The position numbers were made by a program, and so were the translations under genes. Under the pieces are notes generated by a model. That model saw only the letters and a list, made by a program, of their open reading frames with translations. It did not search any database and was not told where the DNA came from. DNA of 11,968 bases from Calditrichia bacterium (GTDB lineage: Bacteria; Calditrichota; Calditrichia; Calditrichales; Calditrichaceae), in the NCBI GenBank assembly GCA_027039465.1, contig JALWEA010000272.1:1-11968 (forward strand), written 5' to 3'. Below are positions 5,559 to 11,968 of the stretch, in pieces; position 1 is the stretch's first letter, and every line of letters starts with the position of its first letter.

Positions 5559-6481
5559 TGTGAATCCTCAACGGGATCGCATTGGGAAAGTAAATAATCC
5601 ACGGTTGTGGTGGCCAGGCAAATATTGCTATCCGCCCCCGAGTAATAAATTTTGATGGTTCCGTCCGGTTCGGGAATCCACCCTGTCGAAAAAACAACGT
5701 TCGGAACGTCTCCCTGACGTTCGTAAGGCATTTCCGGCGAAAGGATCGGTTCATTGCTGCGCCCGAGTACTTTTGCGGGATTTTCCGAATCCAGCAACAA
5801 TACCCCCTGCCGGTAAATCATGGACATACCGATGGTGCGCACGCCATGGTAAAGCATCAGCCAACCGCGTTCCGTCCGAATGGGCGGCGTTGATGCGCCG
5901 ATTTTATCACCATCCCACAAAGCCTTGCGACGCGCAATCAAGCGACGCGGCGATCCCCAGTGCAATAAATCGGGACTACGATTAATCCAGATATCACCTT
6001 CGTATTGGGTAATTTGCGGGCGATCGATTTTCCAATAAAACCCGTCTATTTTTTCGGGGAAAAGCACGGCATCTTTGTTTATGGGCTCTGTAATCGGCCC
6101 TAAAAATTCGAAGGCTTTAAAATCGGTCGTTTTTGCCAACATCACCACCGGTTCATTGGCCGAATAACCGGTGTAAAGAATGTAATAAATACCGCCGATG
6201 CGCGTGATGCGCGGATCTTCAAGGCCCCAATGAACGTACTCGAAGAAACCCTGATGGTTTTCGGGAGTAAGAACCGGCCGATTTTCAACCTTAAAATGAA
6301 TTCCGTCCTCGCTCCAGGCCTTTACCAGCGACGAAATTCCCGAAGGTTTCTCCACCCGACAAAGTAATAAATATTTATTTTGGAATTTAATCGCGCCCGC
6401 ATTGAAAATACTATTTACTTTGAACGGCACATCCTCGGCCGTCAAAATGGGATTCTTCGCATACCGTTCAAGTTTGCTCAT
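5555..6481 (-). CDS. GH130 beta-mannosyl phosphorylase
   Basis: This 308-residue five-bladed beta-propeller belongs to family GH130. These enzymes cleave terminal beta-mannosides with phosphate to give alpha-D-mannose 1-phosphate. Visible family features are NPIL (10-13), NAG (27-29), CRVE (41-44), the GLEDPRI segment with the likely proton-donor Asp89, KDAVLFPEK (136-144), DRPQI (153-157), the phosphate-side DGDKIGAS (190-197), YHG (211-213), DVPNVVF (258-264) and YYSGAD (279-284). The length is typical of mannosyl phosphorylases acting on beta-1,4-linked manno-oligosaccharides or Man-GlcNAc; the exact acceptor is not decidable here. There is no signal peptide. A strong AAAGGAGA site precedes the ATG, which overlaps the upstream GH130-like gene by four bases. 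The stop overlaps the next gene in the same way. Confidence 0.93.
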   Translation of the reverse strand: MSKLERYAKNPILTAEDVPFKVNSIFNAGAIKFQNKYLLLCRVEKPSGISSLVKAWSEDGIHFKVENRPVLTPENHQGFFEYVHWGLEDPRITRIGGIYYILYTGYSANEPVVMLAKTTDFKAFEFLGPITEPINKDAVLFPEKIDGFYWKIDRPQITQYEGDIWINRSPDLLHWGSPRRLIARRKALWDGDKIGASTPPIRTERGWLMLYHGVRTIGMSMIYRQGVLLLDSENPAKVLGRSNEPILSPEMPYERQGDVPNVVFSTGWIPEPDGTIKIYYSGADSNICLATTTVDYLLSQCDPVEDSQ

Positions 6482-7746
6482 TCTCTGTCTCCTTTCGATT
6501 CCCGTTCCATGGTTTGCAAAAGCTCGTGCACATCAAACAGCGCCATTCCCGAAGCCGAATCGGACATGGCATACGGTAAAACCAATCGGTCATGATGAAT
6601 CATGGCGCCGCAGGTGTAAACCACATTAGGCACATAACCTTCCCGTTCATGCTCTTCGGGCCCCAACAGAGGTTCGTACAAACGGGCTGCCACTTTTTGC
6701 GGATTCTCCGGATCAAGCAAGACGGCGCCCAATTGATATTTGCGCATGGGACCAACGCCGTGTGTGATCAGCAGCCATCCTTTTTCCGTTTTCAAAGGCG
6801 AGCCGCAATTTCCGATTTTGGAGAGTTCCCAGGGCATTTCCGGACGCATGATGGGAATATGATCCTGCCATTCAAACAGGTTTTCGGAATACATGATGAA
6901 CAGATTATTGCCGTCCTGCCTTGAAATCATGGCATATTTGCCGTTGATTTTTTGCGGGAACAGGGCCATGTCCTTATCCTGAATGGCCTTGCCTTTTAAA
7001 TTGTGAAAGCGGAACGTTTTAAAATCTTTTGTTTCCATAATTTTTGTTTGAATCCGGTATCCGTTGTAGGCCGTGTAGGTGCCGTAATAGGTCACTTCTC
7101 CGTCTTCTTCAAAACGCACCAACCGTAAATCTTCGATACCGTTACTTTCGTCATCGGTAATGGGAAAAATCACATGTTCCGAAAGCGGCATTTCATCCGG
7201 AAAGCGCACTTCGGTAACGGGATGGTCGCCGGAGAGGTGCCGAATATGTTCCGGGCCTGTGGCAAAGCCGGAAGGCGGCGGAATAATTCTTAAATGCCCG
7301 ATATTATCGATCGCCCCTTGTAAAAATTCGATGCTTGAAATGTGCCCTTCTCCGGTGGCGCGCAGCGAAAGAACAAACGGTTGCTCGCCGTCTTCCGAAC
7401 GATCCAACGGTGCAATGGACGGATTGAACAAAGCGGCGGATTCTACCGAATACTCTTTGGTAAAATAGCTGGCCAAAAGCAATTGATCGCTTTCCTTTAA
7501 TTTAAAACCCGAGGGAAGAAACGGCTCCAATTCTTTAAAATGCTTTTTCAAAACACCTTCCAAATCGCGATGGCGATTGGAAAATTGTTCCAAAGTTTGT
7601 TCAAGCAATTTTTGGCGTTCATCGGGCTCCATTTTTAGCAAAATCGAAGCGATCCGATACACATTTTCCTGATCGATATTATAGGATAATGATATCACCC
7701 GCCTTACATCCGGGCTTATTTTGAGAGAAAGTCGTTTAACCTGCAC
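6478..7746 (-). CDS. Long-type GH130-family protein
   Basis: This 422-residue protein combines a helical N-terminal extension of about 100 residues with a GH130-like propeller (about 105-415). Family marks include LFNPSIAP (106-113), SLRATGEGHISSIEF (127-141), GIEDLRLVRF (203-212), KDMALFPQKINGKYAMISRQ (258-277), GNCGSPLKTEKGWLLITHG (312-330) and YVPNVVYTCG (371-380). I recognise this extended architecture from GH130 homologues annotated as glycosidases in several phyla. In the EDPR motif of the short paralogue the Pro is Leu here (EDLR, 205-208), but the Asp is kept. It may be a phosphorylase or a mannosidase with another linkage preference. Translation starts at GTG 7746, supported by AGGAG at 7755-7759, eight bases upstream. 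It follows the MalG-type permease gene after 11 bases and overlaps the short GH130 gene. Confidence 0.88.
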   Translation of the reverse strand: MQVKRLSLKISPDVRRVISLSYNIDQENVYRIASILLKMEPDERQKLLEQTLEQFSNRHRDLEGVLKKHFKELEPFLPSGFKLKESDQLLLASYFTKEYSVESAALFNPSIAPLDRSEDGEQPFVLSLRATGEGHISSIEFLQGAIDNIGHLRIIPPPSGFATGPEHIRHLSGDHPVTEVRFPDEMPLSEHVIFPITDDESNGIEDLRLVRFEEDGEVTYYGTYTAYNGYRIQTKIMETKDFKTFRFHNLKGKAIQDKDMALFPQKINGKYAMISRQDGNNLFIMYSENLFEWQDHIPIMRPEMPWELSKIGNCGSPLKTEKGWLLITHGVGPMRKYQLGAVLLDPENPQKVAARLYEPLLGPEEHEREGYVPNVVYTCGAMIHHDRLVLPYAMSDSASGMALFDVHELLQTMERESKGDRE

Positions 7747-7754
7747 GTAAAAGT

Positions 7755-7759
7755 CTCCT
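7755..7759 (-). promoter_or_regulatory. Ribosome binding site deciding a GTG start
   Basis: AGGAG on the minus strand lies eight bases before GTG 7746 and overlaps the TAG stop of the MalG-type permease gene. It fixes the start of the long GH130 gene where no nearby upstream ATG exists. Confidence 0.7.
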
Positions 7760-8567
7760 ATCCTTTTAGTCCTGAAGCTGCCATGCTTTCAATAAAATAA
7801 CGTTGGAAGAATGCATAAACCAGAACGATGGGCACGGCCAACAAGGTCGCCGCGGCCAGAGTGGCGCCCAATTGGCCTTCGGACTGCCCCCCAACCGCAA
7901 AAATGGTTACCAACTGAGGCATGGTCATTAATTTTTCGTTACGGATTACAATCAAAGGCCAAAGCACATCATTCCAATTGGTCATAAAGGTAATGATGCC
8001 CACGGTAATGACCACCGGTTTTGAAAGCGGCCATATTATGCGGAAGAGTATGGTAAATTCACCGCACCCGTCAAGGCGTGCGGCATCAATCAAATCCTGC
8101 GGGATGTCCATGAAAAACTGCCGGAAGAGCAGAATACTGAATGCCGTAACCATGCCAGGCGCTATGAGCGAAAGGTAGGTATCGACCCAACCGAATTTAA
8201 CCATCAAAATGTACATCGGAATCAAAGTAATCTGAAAAGGAATTACCATCGTAAACAGGATGCTTGCAAATATTAAATCCCGCCCGAAAAAATTTAACCG
8301 CGAAAGCGCGTAACCTACCATGGAGCCAAAAAACAGCACCGAAGCGGTTACGCAGGTGGAAACAAACAAACTGTTAATCAGCGCACGGCCGATGGGAATC
8401 TTCTGCACTACAGCCCGATAGCTTTCCAGGGTAAAATGATTCGACCATAAACCGATACTGCCGATCTCAAGCTCGGGCTTTAGACTGGCAGCCAACATCC
8501 AAAGAAACGGATACAAAAACGTCATTCCGGCGACGATTAGAATCAGATAAATCCAATAGCGTTTCAT
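7758..8567 (-). CDS. Carbohydrate ABC transporter permease, MalG type
   Basis: This 269-residue inner-membrane protein is the second permease of a CUT1-type sugar importer. It has six predicted membrane segments, roughly 5-27, 65-87, 97-121, 127-147, 183-205 and 236-255. The cytoplasmic EAA loop is DAARLDGCGEFTILFRIIWP (161-180), the docking site for the ATPase. The frame stays open upstream to 8840, but those 91 extra codons only read the preceding permease gene in another frame and lack membrane-protein character. The ATG at 8567 has GGAG six bases upstream and overlaps the MalF-type stop in the ATGA manner. The substrate, inferred from neighbours, is a beta-manno-oligosaccharide. Confidence 0.94.
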   Translation of the reverse strand: MKRYWIYLILIVAGMTFLYPFLWMLAASLKPELEIGSIGLWSNHFTLESYRAVVQKIPIGRALINSLFVSTCVTASVLFFGSMVGYALSRLNFFGRDLIFASILFTMVIPFQITLIPMYILMVKFGWVDTYLSLIAPGMVTAFSILLFRQFFMDIPQDLIDAARLDGCGEFTILFRIIWPLSKPVVITVGIITFMTNWNDVLWPLIVIRNEKLMTMPQLVTIFAVGGQSEGQLGATLAAATLLAVPIVLVYAFFQRYFIESMAASGLKG

Positions 8568-9442
8568 TTGTTCTCCACCACGCGTTTTTGAATAAGAACC
8601 ACGATTAAAATGATAAAAGCAAAAAAGAAACCCAACGTGGCAGCATAGCCCATGTGTCCGAAATAAAAGGCCTGATTGTAAATGTAGAGCATGGCCGAAA
8701 GCGTACTGTTCATGGGGCCGCCGCCGGTCATTACAAACGGCTCGATGAACAACGAAAATCCGCCGATTGTAGACAAAATAACCACAAGCACCATGGTACT
8801 GTTCAGGGCCGGAACGGTAATGTGCCGGAATTGTTGCCATTTGTTTGCACCGTCCAGTTCGGCCGCTTCGTACAAATATTTGGGAATGTTTTGCAATCCG
8901 ACCATGAACAAAACAATGTACAAACCTACGTTCTTCCAGGTGGCCATGATGGCGATGGAAGGCATAGCCCAGGACGGATCGTTAATCCACGGAATTCTGG
9001 GCAAACCGATTTTCAACAGCAACAAATTCAACAAACCCGTTTCGTAGCTGTAAAGTTGTTGCCACAAAATGGTGATCACCACACCGGAAACAATAACCGG
9101 CAGGAAGAAGATCGCTCGGAAGAATCCGCGGAATTTGATCTTTTGATTCAGCAAAACCGCAAGACCCAGAGCCACAACTATTTGCAGCGGGATGTGAATC
9201 GCCAGGAAAACGAGCGTATTCCAAATTGCCTGAAAGAATTCAACGTCATGAAACAAACGGTAAAAATTTTTCAAGCCGATCCAGTGCATGGGTGTGATGA
9301 TATTCCATTTATGAAATATCAAAATAAACGAAAAAGTCAGCGGAAAGGCCATGAACAGCGCAAAGCTGATCAGGTAGGGCGCGGTCATTAAATAACCGAC
9401 TTTTTCACTGCGTTTTATTTTTCGAATAATCGATTGCATCAC
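8564..9442 (-). CDS. Carbohydrate ABC transporter permease, MalF/UgpA type
   Basis: This is a 292-residue membrane protein with six predicted spans near 18-43, 75-98, 106-127, 160-182, 215-236 and 264-286. The EAA loop is EAAELDGANKWQQFRHITVP (192-211). It pairs with the MalG-type product to form the channel of a CUT1 importer. The reading can begin at GTG 9442 or at the adjacent ATG 9439. The first overlaps the binding-protein stop by four bases (GTGA), the second by one (TGATG), so the choice changes only one residue. It is followed directly by the MalG-type gene. No ATPase gene accompanies the pair, which is common for CUT1 systems that share one ATPase encoded elsewhere. Confidence 0.94.
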   Translation of the reverse strand: MMQSIIRKIKRSEKVGYLMTAPYLISFALFMAFPLTFSFILIFHKWNIITPMHWIGLKNFYRLFHDVEFFQAIWNTLVFLAIHIPLQIVVALGLAVLLNQKIKFRGFFRAIFFLPVIVSGVVITILWQQLYSYETGLLNLLLLKIGLPRIPWINDPSWAMPSIAIMATWKNVGLYIVLFMVGLQNIPKYLYEAAELDGANKWQQFRHITVPALNSTMVLVVILSTIGGFSLFIEPFVMTGGGPMNSTLSAMLYIYNQAFYFGHMGYAATLGFFFAFIILIVVLIQKRVVENK

Positions 9443-10743
9443 AAGCTATTCCATTTTCGTATGACGTAAACGCGTTTCACCGCACGTTTGATGGCTTCTT
9501 CCGGCGTTCTTCGCCCGTAAATCACACAAGCTTCGTATTCCTGCGAAATGGCGTTGAAAATTTCCTTTAAATCCGAAACGCCGTCGACTCCGCGGGTGTA
9601 AGGCGCCTGTCGGGCAAAAACGACCATTTTGGGATTGTGATTGAAAAAATCCGTGTACAACGAATCGTTAAGTAAATTTTTACGAATGGGAATTTGATTG
9701 CAAATTTCCAGGAGACGCTTATCGGCATGGGCTGAAATGAGCCACTTAACAAATTGCCAGGCCTGTTTGGGATAACGGGTGGTGTTAAAAACGGAAATAT
9801 TTTTGGGATCGCCGTAAGTGTAAGACGGACCTTGTACACTGTCCGGCTTGGGAATGGGCATGATGCCGTAGTCAAAACCAGCCGGTTTGTATTTTTCGAT
9901 GTAAGCCAATAGCCACGGGCCGGAAATTTGTGTTGCCAAGCGTCCGGCCAGAAATTGATCGCCCTGAAATTGAGTAATGGGAATGTAACCCTTGCGATAC
10001 ATGGTTTGGAAGAATTGAAAGACTTGTACGCTTGCTCGGTTGCCAAAAGCGATGCTATCGCCATGGAATAAAGTTTGACCGCCGGAAGCACAAATGTAAA
10101 AAGGATAATAATCGAACAACCGTTGCCACCAAATCGGTTTAATATCACGATAAAGCATCCAGTAGTCCGGTTGGCCGTCACCGTCCAAATCGCGTACAAT
10201 TTTTTGTGCGGCATGTAAAAATTGCGAATAGGTTGTTAACGGCGCTTTAACATTAAATTTTTTAAAAATCTTTTTATTGTAAAAAATGAGAATGGGATTG
10301 GTCTTCCAAGGAATTTGGTAAAAACCGCCGTCCCTGGCTTTAAATGATTCCAACAAATCCCTAGGAACCCTTTTTAAAATGTACGGCCAAAAATCCGGGA
10401 AGGTATCCAGGCGCACCAGCCCTCCGGCCGAGATAAAATCATCCATGGCGCCTGGCCACATATTGGAACAGACATCAGGGGTCGTACCTCCGGCAATGGC
10501 GGCCAACAGTACCTCTTCCGACGACTGGCTGCTGGGCAAAGGTTGTAAAAGTACGGGAATATCAGGATGGGTGGCGTTCCAGCTTTTGACCAATTCCTTA
10601 GCCAGTTTCACTTCCTGCGGATTGGCGGCGCACCAATAGGTTAAGCGCGTTTTTTCGGGTTTTGCGCCTTGATGTGCCGACTTGTTCTTCCCGCAACTCA
10701 AAACCGCAATGGCCAAAAAGAAAATAATAATGAACCGCTTCAT
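9439..10743 (-). CDS. Sugar-binding lipoprotein of ABC importer (extracellular solute-binding family 1)
   Basis: The protein has 434 residues. It starts MKRFIIIFFLAIAVLSCG, a lipoprotein signal with a good lipobox (AVLSC, Cys17), so it is membrane-anchored and faces the periplasm. The mature part fits the MalE-like family: LTYWCAANPQEVKLAKELVK near residue 34, AAIAGGTTPDVCSN near 81, GFYQIPWKTNPILIFYNKKI near 140, and ISGPWLLAYI in the second lobe. A calcium-loop-like DLDGDGQPD occurs at 185-193, as in several family members. The frame could start upstream at TTG 10791, but ATG 10743 has GGAAAA upstream and gives a proper signal peptide. The stop overlaps the MalF-type gene. The ligand is probably an oligomannoside, judged only from the neighbouring enzymes. 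Confidence 0.93.
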   Translation of the reverse strand: MKRFIIIFFLAIAVLSCGKNKSAHQGAKPEKTRLTYWCAANPQEVKLAKELVKSWNATHPDIPVLLQPLPSSQSSEEVLLAAIAGGTTPDVCSNMWPGAMDDFISAGGLVRLDTFPDFWPYILKRVPRDLLESFKARDGGFYQIPWKTNPILIFYNKKIFKKFNVKAPLTTYSQFLHAAQKIVRDLDGDGQPDYWMLYRDIKPIWWQRLFDYYPFYICASGGQTLFHGDSIAFGNRASVQVFQFFQTMYRKGYIPITQFQGDQFLAGRLATQISGPWLLAYIEKYKPAGFDYGIMPIPKPDSVQGPSYTYGDPKNISVFNTTRYPKQAWQFVKWLISAHADKRLLEICNQIPIRKNLLNDSLYTDFFNHNPKMVVFARQAPYTRGVDGVSDLKEIFNAISQEYEACVIYGRRTPEEAIKRAVKRVYVIRKWNSL

Positions 10744-10797
10744 CCGCTTTTCCGTTTTTTCATTAAAAATATCAGACTGTTCGCTACCCAATAACTT

Positions 10798-11968
10798 CTA
10801 CTTCACTTTCAGCCCTTTTTTAACAACCGTTCCGATGCGCGTTTTCAAACGAAAAAAGTACAAACCGCTGGGAACGTTTTGTGCATTCCATTGCACACGA
10901 TGCCAGCCGGAGGCTTGCCTTTGGGCAACGAGTGTTTTCAGCAACGCGCCCTGAATATTGTACACCTTAAGATCAACCGCTAAAGTTTTAGGCAAATAGT
11001 AATTAATCACCGTGGCCGGATTAAAGGGATTCGGATAATTTTGCTCCAACTTCAATTGTTCGGGAAACTTTGCCGATTGCGCTGCGAAAATCGGAGTTTG
11101 TGTTTGAAACAAGGCGACTACCTCATCGGAGCTTAAGGCGCGATTGTACAGGAACACATTGTCCAGCATTCCTTTGAATCCGTATTGCACGTTATTGGGT
11201 AATGTTTGCCCCAGCACCAAATCGTACGATGTTTGCAGAATTTTACCGCTGCAACTTTTTTGCGCATCGATTTGGCCGTTTAAATAGATGCTCATTTCAT
11301 TGCCGTCATACAGGCAGGAAACGTAATAAAATTTATTCTTTTGCAACTCCCGCTGCGTATCCAGATCGTAAATTCCGGTTTCGGTTTTAATCGTCCAACG
11401 CAGATGTCGATTCGTTACGGAAATCTTCCAACGATTCTCCCAATTTCCATGACTCAGCGGATAGGCTTCTCGGTTGAAAAACGTATCGACTTTCATCCAA
11501 AAGGCGACGGTGACGGCGTTTTGAAAATTTAGCCAAGGCCGGTTGGGCACTATCAACCGATCGTTTTCACCGTTAAAATGCAAAGCGTTATCCATTATGC
11601 CGTGATAATCCGCTGCAGGTTCCGTGCCGATTTCTTGTCCGTTATCGCTAAAAGCGCTGCTATCGTCGGCGTTTCCATCAAGTAATAATTTCAACACCAG
11701 GTCACCGACGGTAACACCCACACTGTCCTCCGCCTGAGCACCTTTGTCGTCTCTCACCAAACAATGCACAAAATAATAACCGACCTGTTCCGGTGCCACC
11801 CATGAAGCCCGGGCCGATCCGGCGAAAGTATCTCCTCGGGTCGTGAACCAGCGGTAGTAAAGCGAATCGCCATCGGCGTCCGTGGCCTTGCAGAAAAGTG
11901 TTACCGATTTTCCGGGCAATGTTTCCGTGGAATCGGTTTGCAGGAACTCGATTTGCGGGGCATGATTA
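10798..11968 (-). CDS. Secreted Ig/PKD-like and LamG protein with type IX sorting tail (5' end cut)
   Basis: The frame is open through the right window edge, so the N-terminus is missing; about 390 residues are visible. They comprise a PKD/Ig-like module (about 11700-11968, containing NHAPQIEF and CKATDADGDSLYYRWF), a LamG/concanavalin-like jelly roll (about 11073-11700, with ALHFNGENDRLIVPN, VTVAFWMK, MSIYLNG and GMLDNVFLYNRALSSDEV), and a C-terminal tail from about 11049 (NYPNPFNPATVINYYLP, LKVYNIQG, PSGLYFFRLKT, KKGLKVK). The tail is typical of type IX secretion sorting domains in the FCB group. LamG folds often bind carbohydrate. The stop lies 54 bases before the binding-protein gene on the same strand, so it may head the operon or precede it. 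The missing part could hold an enzyme domain, which cannot be judged here. Confidence 0.88.
   Translation of the reverse strand, partial: NHAPQIEFLQTDSTETLPGKSVTLFCKATDADGDSLYYRWFTTRGDTFAGSARASWVAPEQVGYYFVHCLVRDDKGAQAEDSVGVTVGDLVLKLLLDGNADDSSAFSDNGQEIGTEPAADYHGIMDNALHFNGENDRLIVPNRPWLNFQNAVTVAFWMKVDTFFNREAYPLSHGNWENRWKISVTNRHLRWTIKTETGIYDLDTQRELQKNKFYYVSCLYDGNEMSIYLNGQIDAQKSCSGKILQTSYDLVLGQTLPNNVQYGFKGMLDNVFLYNRALSSDEVVALFQTQTPIFAAQSAKFPEQLKLEQNYPNPFNPATVINYYLPKTLAVDLKVYNIQGALLKTLVAQRQASGWHRVQWNAQNVPSGLYFFRLKTRIGTVVKKGLKVK

Noticed and set aside
8568..8840. Upstream extension of the MalG-type permease by 91 codons
   Set aside because: These codons re-read the MalF-type gene out of frame; the ATG at 8567 with GGAG and the ATGA overlap is the natural start.
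8654..9391. 245-codon plus-strand frame
   Set aside because: It is opposite the MalF-type permease gene. The peptide is a low-complexity, His/Gln/Asn-rich shadow of membrane-protein codons.
9567..10214. 215-codon minus-strand frame inside the binding-protein gene
   Set aside because: It is in another frame of a well-supported gene, without a ribosome site or recognisable domain.
10744..10791. Upstream TTG start of the binding-protein gene
   Set aside because: It would place 16 charged residues before the lipoprotein signal; the ATG at 10743 gives a proper signal and has a ribosome site.

Overview
The window reads as a piece of a bacterial chromosome from the FCB side of the tree, most likely a Calditrichota/Ignavibacteria-like organism. 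The main clue is a protein ending in a type IX-secretion-style C-terminal tail (motif NYPNPFNPAT followed by the LKVYNIQG and GLYFFRL segments), together with lipoproteins, moderate GC and repeat-rich intergenic DNA. The taxonomic call is an inference; no rRNA or marker tree is available here.

Left region (1-840): a minus-strand tRNA cluster. It is read from a good sigma-70-type promoter at 842-870 through tRNA-Gln(CTG) and tRNA-Arg(ACG) to a strong intrinsic terminator. Further on are an intact tRNA-Glu(CTC) with its own terminator and at least three tRNA-Glu-like relics. In the two relics seen over that part, the anticodon arm is replaced exactly by a 15-nt perfect palindrome. The outer part of this region is a roughly 236-bp tandem duplication that the window edge cuts.

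Middle (1025-1836): divergent from the tRNAs lies tadA, the tRNA wobble adenosine deaminase, whose usual substrate tRNA-Arg(ACG) is encoded next to it. Between tadA and the convergent sugar operon is a 340-bp gene-free spacer filled with nested inverted repeats of REP-like appearance.

Right region (1837-11968): one long minus-strand operon-like run for beta-mannoside uptake and breakdown. In transcription order it encodes: the C-terminal part of a secreted Ig/PKD-like plus LamG protein with a sorting tail; a lipoprotein sugar-binding protein; two ABC permeases (MalF- and MalG-type); a long GH130-family protein; a short GH130 mannosyl phosphorylase; a lipoprotein that looks like an (alpha/alpha)6-barrel protein of unknown activity; and a GH2 beta-mannosidase. 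Most junctions are 1-4-nt start/stop overlaps, which implies translational coupling. The inferred scheme is that oligomannosides (free or from glucomannan or N-glycan-type sources) are bound at the surface, imported by the ABC system, shortened by phosphorolysis to mannose-1-phosphate (GH130) and finished by hydrolysis (GH2). No ABC ATPase, transcriptional regulator or TonB/SusCD pair is present in the window.
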